In this document: piece by piece, positions 9,320-16,814 of the stretch
How positions within the stretch are numbered: the first letter of the stretch is position 1
Layout of the letters: each line of letters starts with the position of its first letter
From: Methanobrevibacter sp.
GTDB taxonomy: Archaea; Methanobacteriota; Methanobacteria; Methanobacteriales; Methanobacteriaceae
Direction of reading: 5' to 3'
DNA length: 39,859 nt
Assembly: GCA_017434555.1 (NCBI GenBank)
Contig: JAFRFB010000041.1
Coordinates: 1 to 39,859 of the forward strand
Notes under the pieces: generated by a model
The model's database searches: none
The model's input: the letters and a program-made list of their open reading frames with translations, nothing else
Told to the model about the DNA's origin: nothing
Translations under genes and position numbers: made by a program

Positions 9320-10663
9320 ATGAGCGTTGAAGTAATCGCAATAGGAGGATATCAGGAAGTCGGTAAAAACATGACTGCTGTCAAGATCGGCGATGATGTT
9401 ATTATTTTTGATATGGGTATTCATCTTGACAGAATTAGTATGCATGAAGATACGGATATTGACAGAATGCATAGCCTGGATTTAATTGAAAGGGGAGTTA
9501 TTCCGGACGATACATTAATGAAAGACGTTGACGGTAAAGTAAAAGGAATAATTTTCTCTCACGGTCACTTGGACCACATCGGAGCTGTAGCCAAATTGGC
9601 TCATAGATATGATGCACCGTTAATAGGAACACCATATACAGCTGCATTAATTGAAAAACAAATAAAAGGTGAACGTAAATTCAAAGTAAACAATCCGATT
9701 AAAGTTTTAAATCCTGGAGGAAAAATAAAGCTTTCAAAAAATATTACTTTGGAATTTGTTCAGTCAACACATAGTATACCTCAGGCAGTATTTCCAGTAT
9801 TGCACACTCCTGAAGGTATTATTGTTTATGCACTAGATTTTAAATTTGATAATCATCAAAAAGTATCTCCACCGCCTGATTACAGAAGATTAAAAGAATT
9901 AGGCAGAAAAGGAGTACTTGCTTTAATCGTTGAGACTACCAATGCTAAAAATTATGATGAGGTAAAGACCCATTCCGAACGTATTGCACGTAATATTTTG
10001 GAAGACGTGATGAGAGGACCTTTACATGAAAAAACAGGTATGATAGTCACTACTTTTTCATCACATGTTGAAAGGGTTCAGGCAATCGCTGATATTGCTA
10101 AAAAATCACACAGGGAAATATTTTTCCTCGGAAGATCCATGGAACGTTTCTGTGGAATAGCACAAAAGCACGGAATTTTAAAATTGCCAAAAAACGCCAG
10201 CATTTATGGAAGTCCAAAAGCAGTTAACAGAGCTTTAATGGAAGCAGATGAAGCTCGTGATAAATATTTGCTTGTAACAACCGGTCACCAGGGTGAACCG
10301 GATGCATTATTGCCAAGGATAGCCAGCGGAAGAACTCCATTCAACATAAAACCTGGAGATAACGTTATTATTTCTGCACCGATTATTCCAAATCCAACAA
10401 ATGCTGCAAACAGACACATTATGGAAAGGAGATTACAATCAAAAGGTGCTAGAATCTATCCGAATGCACACGTTTCAGGTCACGCCGGAAGGGAAGACCA
10501 CAGGGAATTTTTACGTATGATAAAACCTCAGCATATCATTCCGGCACACGGAGACTTATCAATGCTTGCAGCCTATGGGGAATTGGCTGAAGAAGAAGGT
10601 TATAGAATCGGTTATGATGTTCATATTTTAAGAAATTCACAAGCGCAAGTTTTTAAAAGTTAG
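9320..10663 (+). CDS. rnj: Archaeal RNase J (metallo-beta-lactamase/beta-CASP)
   Basis: 5'-3' exoribonuclease family involved in RNA decay. The zinc site motifs are [27 protein letters not shown] and PAHGDLS; the beta-CASP part follows ([32 protein letters not shown]). The frame is open from 9272 inside fni, but AAGGAGAT at 9303-9310, which contains the fni stop, points to ATG 9320 and 447 residues, the usual archaeal size. Placement of an RNase among isoprenoid genes is conserved in Methanobacteriales (recalled gene order), with no known functional reason. Confidence 0.95.
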   Translation: MSVEVIAIGGYQEVGKNMTAVKIGDDVIIFDMGIHLDRISMHEDTDIDRMHSLDLIERGVIPDDTLMKDVDGKVKGIIFSHGHLDHIGAVAKLAHRYDAPLIGTPYTAALIEKQIKGERKFKVNNPIKVLNPGGKIKLSKNITLEFVQSTHSIPQAVFPVLHTPEGIIVYALDFKFDNHQKVSPPPDYRRLKELGRKGVLALIVETTNAKNYDEVKTHSERIARNILEDVMRGPLHEKTGMIVTTFSSHVERVQAIADIAKKSHREIFFLGRSMERFCGIAQKHGILKLPKNASIYGSPKAVNRALMEADEARDKYLLVTTGHQGEPDALLPRIASGRTPFNIKPGDNVIISAPIIPNPTNAANRHIMERRLQSKGARIYPNAHVSGHAGREDHREFLRMIKPQHIIPAHGDLSMLAAYGELAEEEGYRIGYDVHILRNSQAQVFKS

Positions 10664-10673
10664 GAGGGATAAT

Positions 10674-11660
10674 ATGAGTGATGTAAAAGAAATATTGGGT
10701 AATTATTCATCAGGCATTATTAAAACAATCGAAGATGAATTGAATGTTATTACTCCAAATAATCTTCAGGAAGCTTCAATTTATTTAACTAAAGCCGGTG
10801 GAAAAATGCTCAGGCCGTCTTTAAGTTTAATAACCGCTGAAGCTGTTGGAGGTAAAAAAGAAGATGCACTTAAAGCAGGTTCCGCTATTGAACTTATCCA
10901 TACCTTTTCATTAATTCATGATGATATCATGGATGATGATGACATGAGAAGAGGTATGCCTTCAGTTCATAAGGTCTGGGGTGACGATGTTGCTATTTTG
11001 GCAGGGGATACATTATTTTCAAAATCATTTGAAATTATCATCAACAATGAAAGTACGTCTCATTCCCAAAACAATAATGCTTTAGCTACTGTAGCTGATG
11101 CATGTGTAAAAATCTGTGAAGGTCAGGCATTAGATATGGGCTTTGAAGACCGTTTCGATGTATCTGAAGAAGAATATATGGAAATGATTTTTAAGAAAAC
11201 AGGTGCATTAATTGCCGCTGCAACTAAAGTCGGTGCTATTATGGGCGGAGCTTCTGATGAAGTTATTGACGCAATGTATGAATACGGAAGACTCATAGGT
11301 CTTGCTTTCCAGATTCAGGATGATTATCTCGACCTTGCAAGTGATGAAGAAACTTTAGGTAAACCTATTGGTTCCGACATAGGCAAAGGTAAGATGACCA
11401 TCATAGCTATCAACGGTCTTTCATCTGCAGGTGATGATAAGGATAAATTATTAGAAATCCTAAAAGATGAAAATAATTCACAGGAAGATATAGATTTAGC
11501 TATTGAAATTTTAACAAAATGTGGTGCAATTGAATATGCAAGAAATCTTGCACTAGATTCAGTAAATCAAGCAAAAGAAGTACTCGAAATATTACCTGAC
11601 TCTTCAAGTAAACAAGTACTTTCTGACATTGCTGATTTTGTATTAGAAAGACATTCATAA
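10674..11660 (+). CDS. idsA: Geranylgeranyl/farnesyl diphosphate synthase
   Basis: Head-to-tail prenyltransferase that builds C15/C20 diphosphates for archaeal ether lipids. The first Asp-rich motif is DDIMD and the second DDYLD; KMLRPSL carries the substrate-binding basic residues. The residue five places before the first Asp-rich motif is Phe (FSLIHDD), the position that limits chain length in the well-studied Sulfolobus GGPP synthase, which is consistent with a C20 product. The 328-residue length is normal. AGGAGG precedes ATG 10674. It is the last gene of the housekeeping run and is followed by a hairpin and T9 tract. Confidence 0.95.
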   Translation: MSDVKEILGNYSSGIIKTIEDELNVITPNNLQEASIYLTKAGGKMLRPSLSLITAEAVGGKKEDALKAGSAIELIHTFSLIHDDIMDDDDMRRGMPSVHKVWGDDVAILAGDTLFSKSFEIIINNESTSHSQNNNALATVADACVKICEGQALDMGFEDRFDVSEEEYMEMIFKKTGALIAAATKVGAIMGGASDEVIDAMYEYGRLIGLAFQIQDDYLDLASDEETLGKPIGSDIGKGKMTIIAINGLSSAGDDKDKLLEILKDENNSQEDIDLAIEILTKCGAIEYARNLALDSVNQAKEVLEILPDSSSKQVLSDIADFVLERHS

Positions 11661-11683
11661 TATCTTTCTAATAATTTTTTTTT
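11642..11683 (+). terminator. Hairpin plus T9 after idsA
   Basis: ATTAGAAAG (11642-11650) and CTTTCTAAT (11664-11672) form a perfect 9-bp stem around a 13-base loop that includes the idsA stop codon. Nine T residues follow at 11675-11683. It would close the long housekeeping transcript just before the convergent gene. Confidence 0.75.
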
Positions 11684-11689
11684 AATCCA

Positions 11690-12346
11690 TCATGACCAAG
11701 GTATGACTGATGGATATTTTGACTCTTTTTCAGGAACCGGATCATTTTGTGGGGTGTTATCAGGTTGCGGATTAGTATTTTGTTTGCTTCCTGACTGATT
11801 GGATGCAGGTTGCCATGACCAGCTTTCCCAATTGCTTTCATTAATCGGTTCGTTTACATTTTCTTCTGTAGCATTGTCCGTTATATTGTTGTCATTATTT
11901 TTATTCAGGACTTTTTTAAATTTAATGCTGGATGAAATTTTTTTCAATAAGTCCAGATTGCTTGATGTAATGAGCAATGCGTCTTTAGTACCGTTGTTTT
12001 CAATAAATATTGAATAAATTCCTGTAGATTTATCATGATAAATATTGTCTTCAATTATCTCAGAGTTTTTGATTTGATTGCTGTTAATTGACCTGATTTC
12101 ACTGTTATTTTCTGATTTTTGATGTGTAATGTTCAGGTCACTTGACGGGAACATATATCTGGAGATGCCTCCGTCAAGACGTTCAAACGTATTATTTGTA
12201 TCAGGCACATCAATAGTACAGCTGCTGCTTATTCTTAAAGTCATAAAGCTTTCCTGATGTGAATGAACAAGCATATATGTTGTTAAACAAGCAACAACAG
12301 CTAAAATAATAACAATTAAGATAATTAAAATTTGTTTCTGTTTCAT
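11690..12346 (-). CDS. Membrane-anchored extracytoplasmic protein, unknown
   Basis: I do not recognise a named family. From ATG 12346 the protein has 218 residues: a short basic N-terminus (MKQKQ), one membrane segment (about residues 6-30, ILIILIVIILAVVACLTTYM), a soluble domain of about 120 residues, and a low-complexity tail rich in Asn, Gln, Pro and Ser. That layout suggests a signal-anchored protein facing outside. The frame can be extended to 12562, but the extension would overlap the divergent gene and lacks hydrophobic or conserved character. No ribosome binding site precedes the ATG; a TATA-like box about 27 bases upstream predicts a leaderless mRNA. It converges on idsA. Confidence 0.65.
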   Translation of the reverse strand: MKQKQILIILIVIILAVVACLTTYMLVHSHQESFMTLRISSSCTIDVPDTNNTFERLDGGISRYMFPSSDLNITHQKSENNSEIRSINSNQIKNSEIIEDNIYHDKSTGIYSIFIENNGTKDALLITSSNLDLLKKISSSIKFKKVLNKNNDNNITDNATEENVNEPINESNWESWSWQPASNQSGSKQNTNPQPDNTPQNDPVPEKESKYPSVIPWS

Positions 12347-12366
12347 GTTAAATGATATATTTTTCA

Positions 12367-12378
12367 ATATATTTAAAT
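12367..12378. promoter_or_regulatory. Shared TATA-like box between divergent leaderless genes
   Basis: AATATATTTAAA lies near the middle of the 55-base gap between the ATGs at 12346 (minus) and 12402 (plus). Its centre is about 27 and 29 bases from the two starts, the normal archaeal TATA-to-start distance, and reads as an A/T box on both strands. Neither gene has a ribosome binding site. I infer one element directing, or two TFB orientations competing for, both promoters. Confidence 0.5.
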
Positions 12379-12401
12379 GAACTTTTTCACATATTAATTT
12401 T

Positions 12402-13190
12402 ATGAAAGGCATAATCGGTACAATTTGTGGTGATATAATAGGTTCATCCAGAGAATTTCGCCCTAAAAAAACAAAGGATTTTAAATTATATAACAGATAT
12501 TCCACTTTCACTGACGATACGGTAATGACACTGGCCATTGCCTCATGGCTCATGAAAGACAAAAATTCCAGAGAAGTTCTAATATCCGAAATTAAAGAGT
12601 TCGGTTTAAAGTATCCGGATGCAGGTTATGGTGGAATGTTTAGAAATTGGCTAAATCAGGACAGTCCCGAACCCTACGGCAGCTGGGCAAACGGATCTGC
12701 AATGAGGGTTTCTCCTGTTTCATGGGTAGCCGAATCATTGGAGGAATCTCAAAAACTGGCAATGATGTCTGCTGATGTTACTCATAATCATCCTGAGGGC
12801 ATAAAGGGAGCATTGGCTACAAACGATGCAATTTTTTTGGCCAGAAACTCCTTTACAAAAGAAGAAATTAAAGAACATATTGAAAAGAATTATCATTATG
12901 ATTTAAGCAGAAATGTCGATGATATAAGGCCGGATTATAAATTTGACGTATCATGTAAAGGTTCAGTTCCTGAATCTATAATCTGCTTTTTGGAAGCTGA
13001 CGATTATGAGGATACAATAAGAAATGCTGTGTCTTTGGGTGGTGATGCAGATACCATGGCAGCTATTGCAGGAGGTATTGCTTCTGCATATTGGGACGTT
13101 CCGGACAAAATATCTTTTAAAGGCATTAAACGATTGGATTACAATTTATTGGAAGTATTTATCGAATTTAGGGATAAATTTGAAAAATAG
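12402..13190 (+). CDS. ADP-ribosylglycohydrolase family protein
   Basis: DraG/ARH-type hydrolase that removes ADP-ribose from proteins, nucleic acids or small acceptors. Metal-binding motifs are at both ends: TFTDDTVMTLAIASWLM near residue 35 and GGDADTMAAIAGGIASAYW near residue 210, plus NGSAMRVSPVSW and THNHPEGIKGALATNDAIF between them. The 262 residues make a complete single-domain enzyme. No partner ADP-ribosyltransferase (DraT) is visible nearby, so the substrate is unknown and a nitrogenase link is not supported. Start codon has no ribosome binding site and sits about 29 bases from a TATA-like box, so it may be leaderless. GTGGGGC/GCCCCAC hairpin starts at its stop codon. Confidence 0.88.
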   Translation: MKGIIGTICGDIIGSSREFRPKKTKDFKLYNRYSTFTDDTVMTLAIASWLMKDKNSREVLISEIKEFGLKYPDAGYGGMFRNWLNQDSPEPYGSWANGSAMRVSPVSWVAESLEESQKLAMMSADVTHNHPEGIKGALATNDAIFLARNSFTKEEIKEHIEKNYHYDLSRNVDDIRPDYKFDVSCKGSVPESIICFLEADDYEDTIRNAVSLGGDADTMAAIAGGIASAYWDVPDKISFKGIKRLDYNLLEVFIEFRDKFEK

Positions 13191-13210
13191 TGGGGCATTA
13201 TAAGCCCCAC
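13190..13210 (+). repeat. Inverted repeat at the stop codon of the ADP-ribosylglycohydrolase gene
   Basis: GTGGGGC (13190-13196) and GCCCCAC (13204-13210) form a perfect GC-rich 7-bp stem with a 7-base loop (ATTATAA). This is exceptionally GC-rich for the window. No T tract follows directly, so it is probably an RNA-stabilising or processing element rather than a terminator, and may be the 5' end of the structured RNA described next. Confidence 0.7.
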
Positions 13211-13213
13211 ATC

Positions 13214-13302
13214 CTTTAACTTGCTTTATTCAATGGAGTGTATTATTCACACAAGTAATGCTTATAGGGGAGGATACAAGTTAAAGATCTTTTGTTTTTT
13301 TT
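13214..13302 (+). ncRNA. Candidate structured RNA or long-loop terminator
   Basis: CTTTAACTTG (13214-13223) pairs perfectly with CAAGTTAAAG (13277-13286) around a 53-base loop, and a T8 tract (13295-13302) follows, as in an RNA 3' end. Inside the loop, AGTAATGCTT (13254-13263) is the exact reverse complement of AAGCATTACT at 13328-13337 beyond the T tract, so the two pairings interleave. No coding potential is visible. It could be a 3' untranslated structure of the upstream gene, an independent small RNA, or a chance terminator. No known RNA family recognised. Confidence 0.4.
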
Positions 13303-13368
13303 CGGTTTATGATGATTTTATATAGCCAAGCATTACTATAGGATTTTTCTAATTGAAGTTTTTGTCTG

Positions 13369-13389
13369 TGGCAATAATATTTATTGCCA
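13369..13389. repeat. 9-bp hairpin TGGCAATAA / TTATTGCCA
   Basis: TGGCAATAA (13369-13377) and TTATTGCCA (13381-13389) are perfect reverse complements separated by TAT. A T6 run follows at 13402-13407 on the plus strand. It could be another terminator-like element or a protein-binding dyad. Confidence 0.55.
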
Positions 13390-13443
13390 TATTATACTTA
13401 GTTTTTTGAAGTATTTAAGCCTTTTTATTTCATTTCAGACAAT

Positions 13444-13489
13444 ATAACCTCCTTAGAGCAATTTTTACTTCAGGAGGTTATTTTTCATG
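13444..13489 (+). promoter_or_regulatory. Hairpin sequestering a Shine-Dalgarno sequence before an ATG
   Basis: ATAACCTCCT (13444-13453) and AGGAGGTTAT (13472-13481) form a perfect 10-bp stem. The 3' arm is an optimal ribosome binding site followed, 8 bases later, by ATG 13487, which opens a frame of only three codons before TAA. The 5' arm copies the 16S anti-SD sequence. T5 follows the stem, so a plain terminator is the simplest reading; a leader-type element is the alternative. Confidence 0.5.
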
Positions 13490-13615
13490 AGCAGGTAACT
13501 TTTTCTTTTTTAACTTCCTTATTGATTATAACTCGATTGGAGCAATATTTATATGAAAAATAACTGCTTAGTTTATTAATGATGAAGTAAATATTAATAA
13601 TTAGAGGTTAATCTC

Positions 13616-13653
13616 TTGTAAAAAGTCAAAAATTCCACTGATTATTTAGTGAA
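13616..13653 (-). terminator. Hairpin and T tracts after the TrmB-type gene
   Basis: On the minus strand TTCACT (complement of 13648-13653) pairs with AGTGGA (complement of 13634-13639), six pairs with one G-U, and is followed by ATTTTTGACTTTTT. It lies about 35 bases past the stop codon of the regulator gene. Confidence 0.5.
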
Positions 13654-13688
13654 CTTTTATTGCATTAGTTTTGTTTCACGTTGGGGTA

Positions 13689-14477
13689 TTATTGGTTATG
13701 TGGATTTTTGACTTTTTTATTTATTTTTTTAAATTGATTTTCAAACCTTTCATCATAGTTTTTGGCCACATCTTCGTATTTGTTCCATATTCCGATTGCC
13801 GTTTCGGGAATGACTTCTCTTTTGTCTTCTGAAAACTTTGTGTATGTATGCATCATCTCTTTTGAATCAGAAATCATAACCTTTACAAAAGGAATGTCTG
13901 CCTTTTGAATGTTAATTCCTGCATCTTTAAACATTTTAATAATATCAATTTTCTCGTTGTTTACATAGCATATTGGTGAAGCCAGAATTTTTACTTTTAA
14001 TTTTTTATTACTTTTAAATGCTTTTATCAATGATTCTGCCTCATTTTCAAAGAGAAAACCTATTCTCATGTTAATGGACATTTTTGCTCTTTTAATTATC
14101 TCTGTTTCCTGGTTGATGATTTTATCAACACCATATATTCTCCAGATTGGTGCCTGAACTTGGCTCATTCCGTTTTCATAGGTATTGGTAAGTCTTGTTA
14201 TTGTATCGTCCAACTTTTCATTTATCCTTTCCTTTTCACGGCTCAGTACTTCAACAGGGGATTTTACAATATATGTCAGTGGCCTTCCGTCTTCGATTTC
14301 TATGAAATCCTTTTCATTAAGTTTCTTCAAAACATCATATATTTTACTTCGAGGAATGCCTGATTTTTCAGACACTTCAACTGCTGTTGCCTGAATTAAT
14401 GAAGTGAGCGTTACATATGCTTGGGCCTCATACAATGTCAGACCAATTCCCTTGAGTAAGTGTATATCATCATTCAT
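13689..14477 (-). CDS. TrmB-type transcriptional regulator
   Basis: Winged-helix regulator of the TrmB family. The N-terminal DNA-binding domain (about residues 1-75) has GIGLTLYEAQAYVTL, then AVEVSEKSGIPRSKIYDVLKKLNEKDFIE as helix-turn-helix and wing. A helical linker (about 75-110) and a C-terminal effector/dimerisation domain of about 140 residues follow. The 262 residues match the family. The ligand is unknown. The gene is divergent from hybrid cluster protein across 122 bases containing both TATA boxes and a dyad, so it likely controls hcp and itself. Its own TATA box (14500-14507) is 26-27 bases before the ATG and no ribosome binding site is present, suggesting a leaderless mRNA. Confidence 0.85.
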   Translation of the reverse strand: MNDDIHLLKGIGLTLYEAQAYVTLTSLIQATAVEVSEKSGIPRSKIYDVLKKLNEKDFIEIEDGRPLTYIVKSPVEVLSREKERINEKLDDTITRLTNTYENGMSQVQAPIWRIYGVDKIINQETEIIKRAKMSINMRIGFLFENEAESLIKAFKSNKKLKVKILASPICYVNNEKIDIIKMFKDAGINIQKADIPFVKVMISDSKEMMHTYTKFSEDKREVIPETAIGIWNKYEDVAKNYDERFENQFKKINKKVKNPHNQ

Positions 14478-14499
14478 ATTTTATTGTATTTTCATCATT

Positions 14500-14507
14500 C
14501 TATATAA
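14500..14507 (-). promoter_or_regulatory. TATA box of the TrmB-type regulator gene
   Basis: The minus strand reads TTATATAG here. Its centre is about 26 bases from the ATG at 14477, so transcription would start at or next to the start codon. Confidence 0.5.
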
Positions 14508-14514
14508 GTTTACT

Positions 14515-14534
14515 ACTTTTCACCCTTAAAAAGT
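14515..14534. promoter_or_regulatory. Candidate operator dyad between trmB-type gene and hcp
   Basis: ACTTTT (14515-14520) and AAAAGT (14529-14534) are reverse complements with an 8-base spacer. The dyad lies just upstream of the hcp TATA box and between both promoters, the expected place for an autoregulator site. Six A/T-rich base pairs are weak evidence on their own. Confidence 0.35.
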
Positions 14535-14543
14535 TTCAAAACA

Positions 14544-14551
14544 TTTAAATA
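14544..14551 (+). promoter_or_regulatory. TATA box of hcp
   Basis: TTTAAATA, about 50 bases before the hcp ATG. Predicted transcription start is near 14573, leaving a short leader with the GAGGT ribosome binding site. Confidence 0.45.
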
Positions 14552-14599
14552 CCTTTCAAATTAAAAATAGAAATAACAAATAATTATGAGGTAATTAAT

Positions 14600-15904
14600 A
14601 TGGCAGATGGCTTAGATATGTTTTGTTATCAATGTTCCCAAACCGCAAAGGGAACAGGATGTACCGTAAGTGGAGTTTGTGGAAAAAAACCAACCGTAGC
14701 AAGATTACAGGATAATTTAATCTTTACTATGAAAGGAATTAGTGCATACAACTACAATGCAAATGTTTTAGGTAAAAAGAATCCTGAAATAGATGAATTC
14801 TTAACCAAAGGTTTATACACTACATTAACCAACGTTAACTTCGATGTGGAAGACTTGGTTGCTCTTGCTCTTGAAGCAGGTAAAATAAGCGTTGATGTAA
14901 TGAGATTACTCAAAGATGCTCACATTGAAGCATACGGTGAACCACAACCTGTTGAAGTTAAAGTAGGTGCTCAGGAAGGACCGGCTATTATCGTAACAGG
15001 ACACGACCTAAAAGCATTGGAGGAATTATTGAAACAGGTTGAAGGAACCGACATTAAAGTATATACTCACTCTGAAATGTTACCTGCTCACGGTTATCCT
15101 GGATTAAACAAATATGAAAACTTGGCAGGACAGTTAGGTGGAGCATGGCATGATCAAAGAACAGTCTTTAAAAAATACAATGCAGCTATTGTAGGAACAA
15201 GTAACTGTGTACTTCCTGCGTTGGACGCATACAAAGAAAGAATGTTCACCATGGATGTAGCTAAATTGGAAGGAGTAAAAACCATTGATGATTATGACTT
15301 CTCTGAAGTAATTGAATGTGCAAAATCCTTGGGATCACTCGAAGCAGAAGAATTAACTACAATCACTACAGGTTGGAGTGCAGGAGCTATTGTTGAACAT
15401 GCAGAAAAAATTAAGGAATTGGTCTTGGACGGTAAAATCTCAAGATTCTTTGTTGTTGGAGGATGTGACAAAGCAGCAAAACACAACGACTACTACAGAG
15501 AATTTGTACAAAACTTACCTGAAGACACTGTTATTTTAACCTTAGCTTGCGGTAAATACAAATTCAATGATTTGGATTTAGGAGACATTGAAGGAATACC
15601 AAGATTATTGGATGTCGGTCAATGTAATGATACCATTGTTGCAGTGGATGTTGCATTAGCTTTATGTGACTTATTCGAAATGGAATTGAATGAATTACCA
15701 TTAACTATTGTATTAAGCTGGATGGAACAAAAAGCAGCTGCAGTACTCTGGGCATTGTTATACTTAGGTAAAACCGACATGTGGATTGGACCTATTCTTC
15801 CTGCATGGTGTAACGAAGACATTATTAATGTCTTAGTTGAAAACTATAATTTAACACCAATATCTGGCGATGCAATGGCAGATATTAAACAAATTATGGG
15901 ATGA
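14600..15904 (+). CDS. hcp: Hybrid cluster protein, class III type
   Basis: Fe-S-O hybrid cluster enzyme, called hydroxylamine reductase in older annotation and now linked to NO reduction and nitrosative or oxidative stress. The N-terminal cubane motif is Cys9-x2-Cys12-x8-Cys21-x5-Cys27 (the [4Fe-4S] spacing). Hybrid-cluster segments follow: [48 protein letters not shown] and [11 protein letters not shown]. At 434 residues it is about 100 shorter than bacterial class I/II proteins, as in class III archaeal forms. GAGGT precedes the ATG. It overlaps the cupin gene by four bases (ATGA) and is divergent from a TrmB-type regulator. Confidence 0.93.
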   Translation: MADGLDMFCYQCSQTAKGTGCTVSGVCGKKPTVARLQDNLIFTMKGISAYNYNANVLGKKNPEIDEFLTKGLYTTLTNVNFDVEDLVALALEAGKISVDVMRLLKDAHIEAYGEPQPVEVKVGAQEGPAIIVTGHDLKALEELLKQVEGTDIKVYTHSEMLPAHGYPGLNKYENLAGQLGGAWHDQRTVFKKYNAAIVGTSNCVLPALDAYKERMFTMDVAKLEGVKTIDDYDFSEVIECAKSLGSLEAEELTTITTGWSAGAIVEHAEKIKELVLDGKISRFFVVGGCDKAAKHNDYYREFVQNLPEDTVILTLACGKYKFNDLDLGDIEGIPRLLDVGQCNDTIVAVDVALALCDLFEMELNELPLTIVLSWMEQKAAAVLWALLYLGKTDMWIGPILPAWCNEDIINVLVENYNLTPISGDAMADIKQIMG

Positions 15905-16239
15905 ACGCAATGAGCGAAGATATTAAATCAAAAGCATTAGATATCCAAAAACTGGTTGAATATCAGGATGATACTGTAGTAAGTCGTGAAGTAATCAAAA
16001 AAGAGTTAGGAACAGTCACCTTCTTTGCCTTTGATCAAGGACAAGGATTATCTGAACACTCCGCTCCTTTTGATGCAATGGTTCAAATCATTGACGGTGA
16101 AGCAGAAATTACAATTTCCGGCGTTAAAAACACTGTCAAAAAAGGTGAAATAATTATCATGCCTGCCAATGAACCTCATGCACTTCAGGCAGTAAACAGT
16201 CCTTATAAAATGATTTTAACCATGATTAAATCTGATTAA
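15901..16239 (+). CDS. Small cupin-domain protein
   Basis: Single-domain cupin of 112 residues. The two cupin motifs are seen as [20 protein letters not shown] and [18 protein letters not shown], with His in each that could bind a metal. The ATG at 15901 overlaps the hcp stop as ATGA, so translation is probably coupled; ATG 15910 is an alternative start. Coupling to hcp suggests a role in the same stress response, for example sensing or protecting the hybrid cluster, but no substrate can be named. Confidence 0.88.
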   Translation: MNAMSEDIKSKALDIQKLVEYQDDTVVSREVIKKELGTVTFFAFDQGQGLSEHSAPFDAMVQIIDGEAEITISGVKNTVKKGEIIIMPANEPHALQAVNSPYKMILTMIKSD

Positions 16240-16257
16240 GGTTGTATTTTATAAAAT

Positions 16258-16290
16258 CCATAGATAATTAATATCTATGGTACTTCTTTT
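16258..16290 (+). terminator. Terminator after the hcp-cupin operon
   Basis: CCATAGATA (16258-16266) and TATCTATGG (16272-16280) form a perfect 9-bp stem with a 5-base loop, followed by a T-rich stretch. It lies 18 bases after the cupin stop codon. Confidence 0.7.
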
Positions 16291-16367
16291 ATTTTTAATT
16301 TAAATCAAGGATTATCTTTTATTTTAGTTAAATCTTTAATTTTTTTCTTTTAAACCATTTTAAATGC

Positions 16368-16400
16368 AAGTAATCACTTACTTTCGAAAAATTTTATATA
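16368..16400 (+). promoter_or_regulatory. Dyad, BRE and TATA box of an orphan promoter
   Basis: AAGTAA (16368-16373) and TTACTT (16378-16383) form a perfect dyad with a 4-base spacer. It is directly followed by CGAAAAA (BRE-like) and TTTATATA (16393-16400). No protein gene follows within 400 bases, so the promoter would transcribe a non-coding RNA starting near 16424. Confidence 0.5.
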
Positions 16401-16423
16401 TGTTGAGTTTTCAATATATTAAT

Positions 16424-16525
16424 TGAAGACGATTATTAAAAATTGTCTTTTTTTAAATTTGTTTATAATATCGATAAGATATAAGAAGTGCTTTTGCACT
16501 TCTCCCCCATTGTTTTTAATTTTTA
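16424..16525 (+). ncRNA. Candidate small RNA with two hairpins and C-rich single strand
   Basis: The predicted start lies 24-26 bases from the TATA centre at about 16397. Hairpin 1 pairs AAGACGATT (16426-16434) with AATTGTCTT (16441-16449), one G-U pair, and is followed by T tracts. Hairpin 2 pairs AGAAGTGC (16484-16491) with GCACTTCT (16496-16503) around TTTT. A single-stranded TCTCCCCCA follows, then T5 and T4 tracts (16513-16524) that could be the end. Hairpin 1 may instead terminate a shorter RNA at about 16454. No known family recognised. Confidence 0.45.
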
Positions 16526-16814
16526 ATTTACAACTTATCTACTATAAACATTTAATTTTTACTCTTAGCTTATTTTAGCTATTCTGTTATGGATGAAAAA
16601 TTGTTTATCTGCAATTTTGTAATACATTCAGTAATTCTATCAACAGTATTGTAATTAGTATTTTTAAGTAAATATTTGACTATAAATATTTTAGTCACTT
16701 TTATATAATCTAAATTAAAAAATGATATATATAAAGATAATTTAATAACAATGTTTTGTTTAAGTTATTTTTAAGTGTGAATTATATTTGATTTGAAAAA
16801 AAGGAGCAGATTTT

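Larger units (their letters stand above)
13191..13688. other. Gene-free 498-bp gap with stacked hairpins
   Basis: This gap lies between convergent genes and holds no credible protein gene. It contains, in order, the GC-rich inverted repeat, the 10-bp stem plus T8, a 9-bp hairpin at 13369-13389, an SD/anti-SD hairpin at 13444-13481, and a terminator for the minus-strand TrmB gene at 13634-13653. The remainder is AT-rich sequence in which I see nothing further. Confidence 0.7.
16240..16814. other. Gene-free 575-bp gap with small-RNA candidate
   Basis: No protein gene is supported. The first part holds the hcp-cupin terminator. The middle holds a dyad, a BRE/TATA-like promoter and two hairpins. 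The last 280 bases are nearly all A/T with TATA-like runs around 16701-16736 that probably drive the protease gene at 16815, whose AAGGAG ribosome binding site is at 16801. Confidence 0.65.

Noticed and set aside
12347-12562. 72-residue N-terminal extension of the minus-strand anchored protein
   Set aside because: It would overlap the ADP-ribosylglycohydrolase gene by 160 bases and displace the membrane anchor from the N-terminus; the ATG at 12346 has a TATA box at the correct distance.
12402-13190. ADP-ribosylglycohydrolase as nitrogenase reactivator (DraG)
   Set aside because: No nif genes or ADP-ribosyltransferase in the window; the family has many other substrates.
13553-13579. Eight-codon frame starting ATG near 13553
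   Set aside because: No ribosome binding site at a normal distance and no conserved character; AT-rich chance frame.
13579-13641. Possible C/D-box guide RNA (ATGATGA at 13579 and CTGA at 13638)
   Set aside because: The spacing is right, but the flanks do not form a terminal stem, no C'/D' pair is clear, and the D box overlaps the terminator hairpin of the regulator gene.
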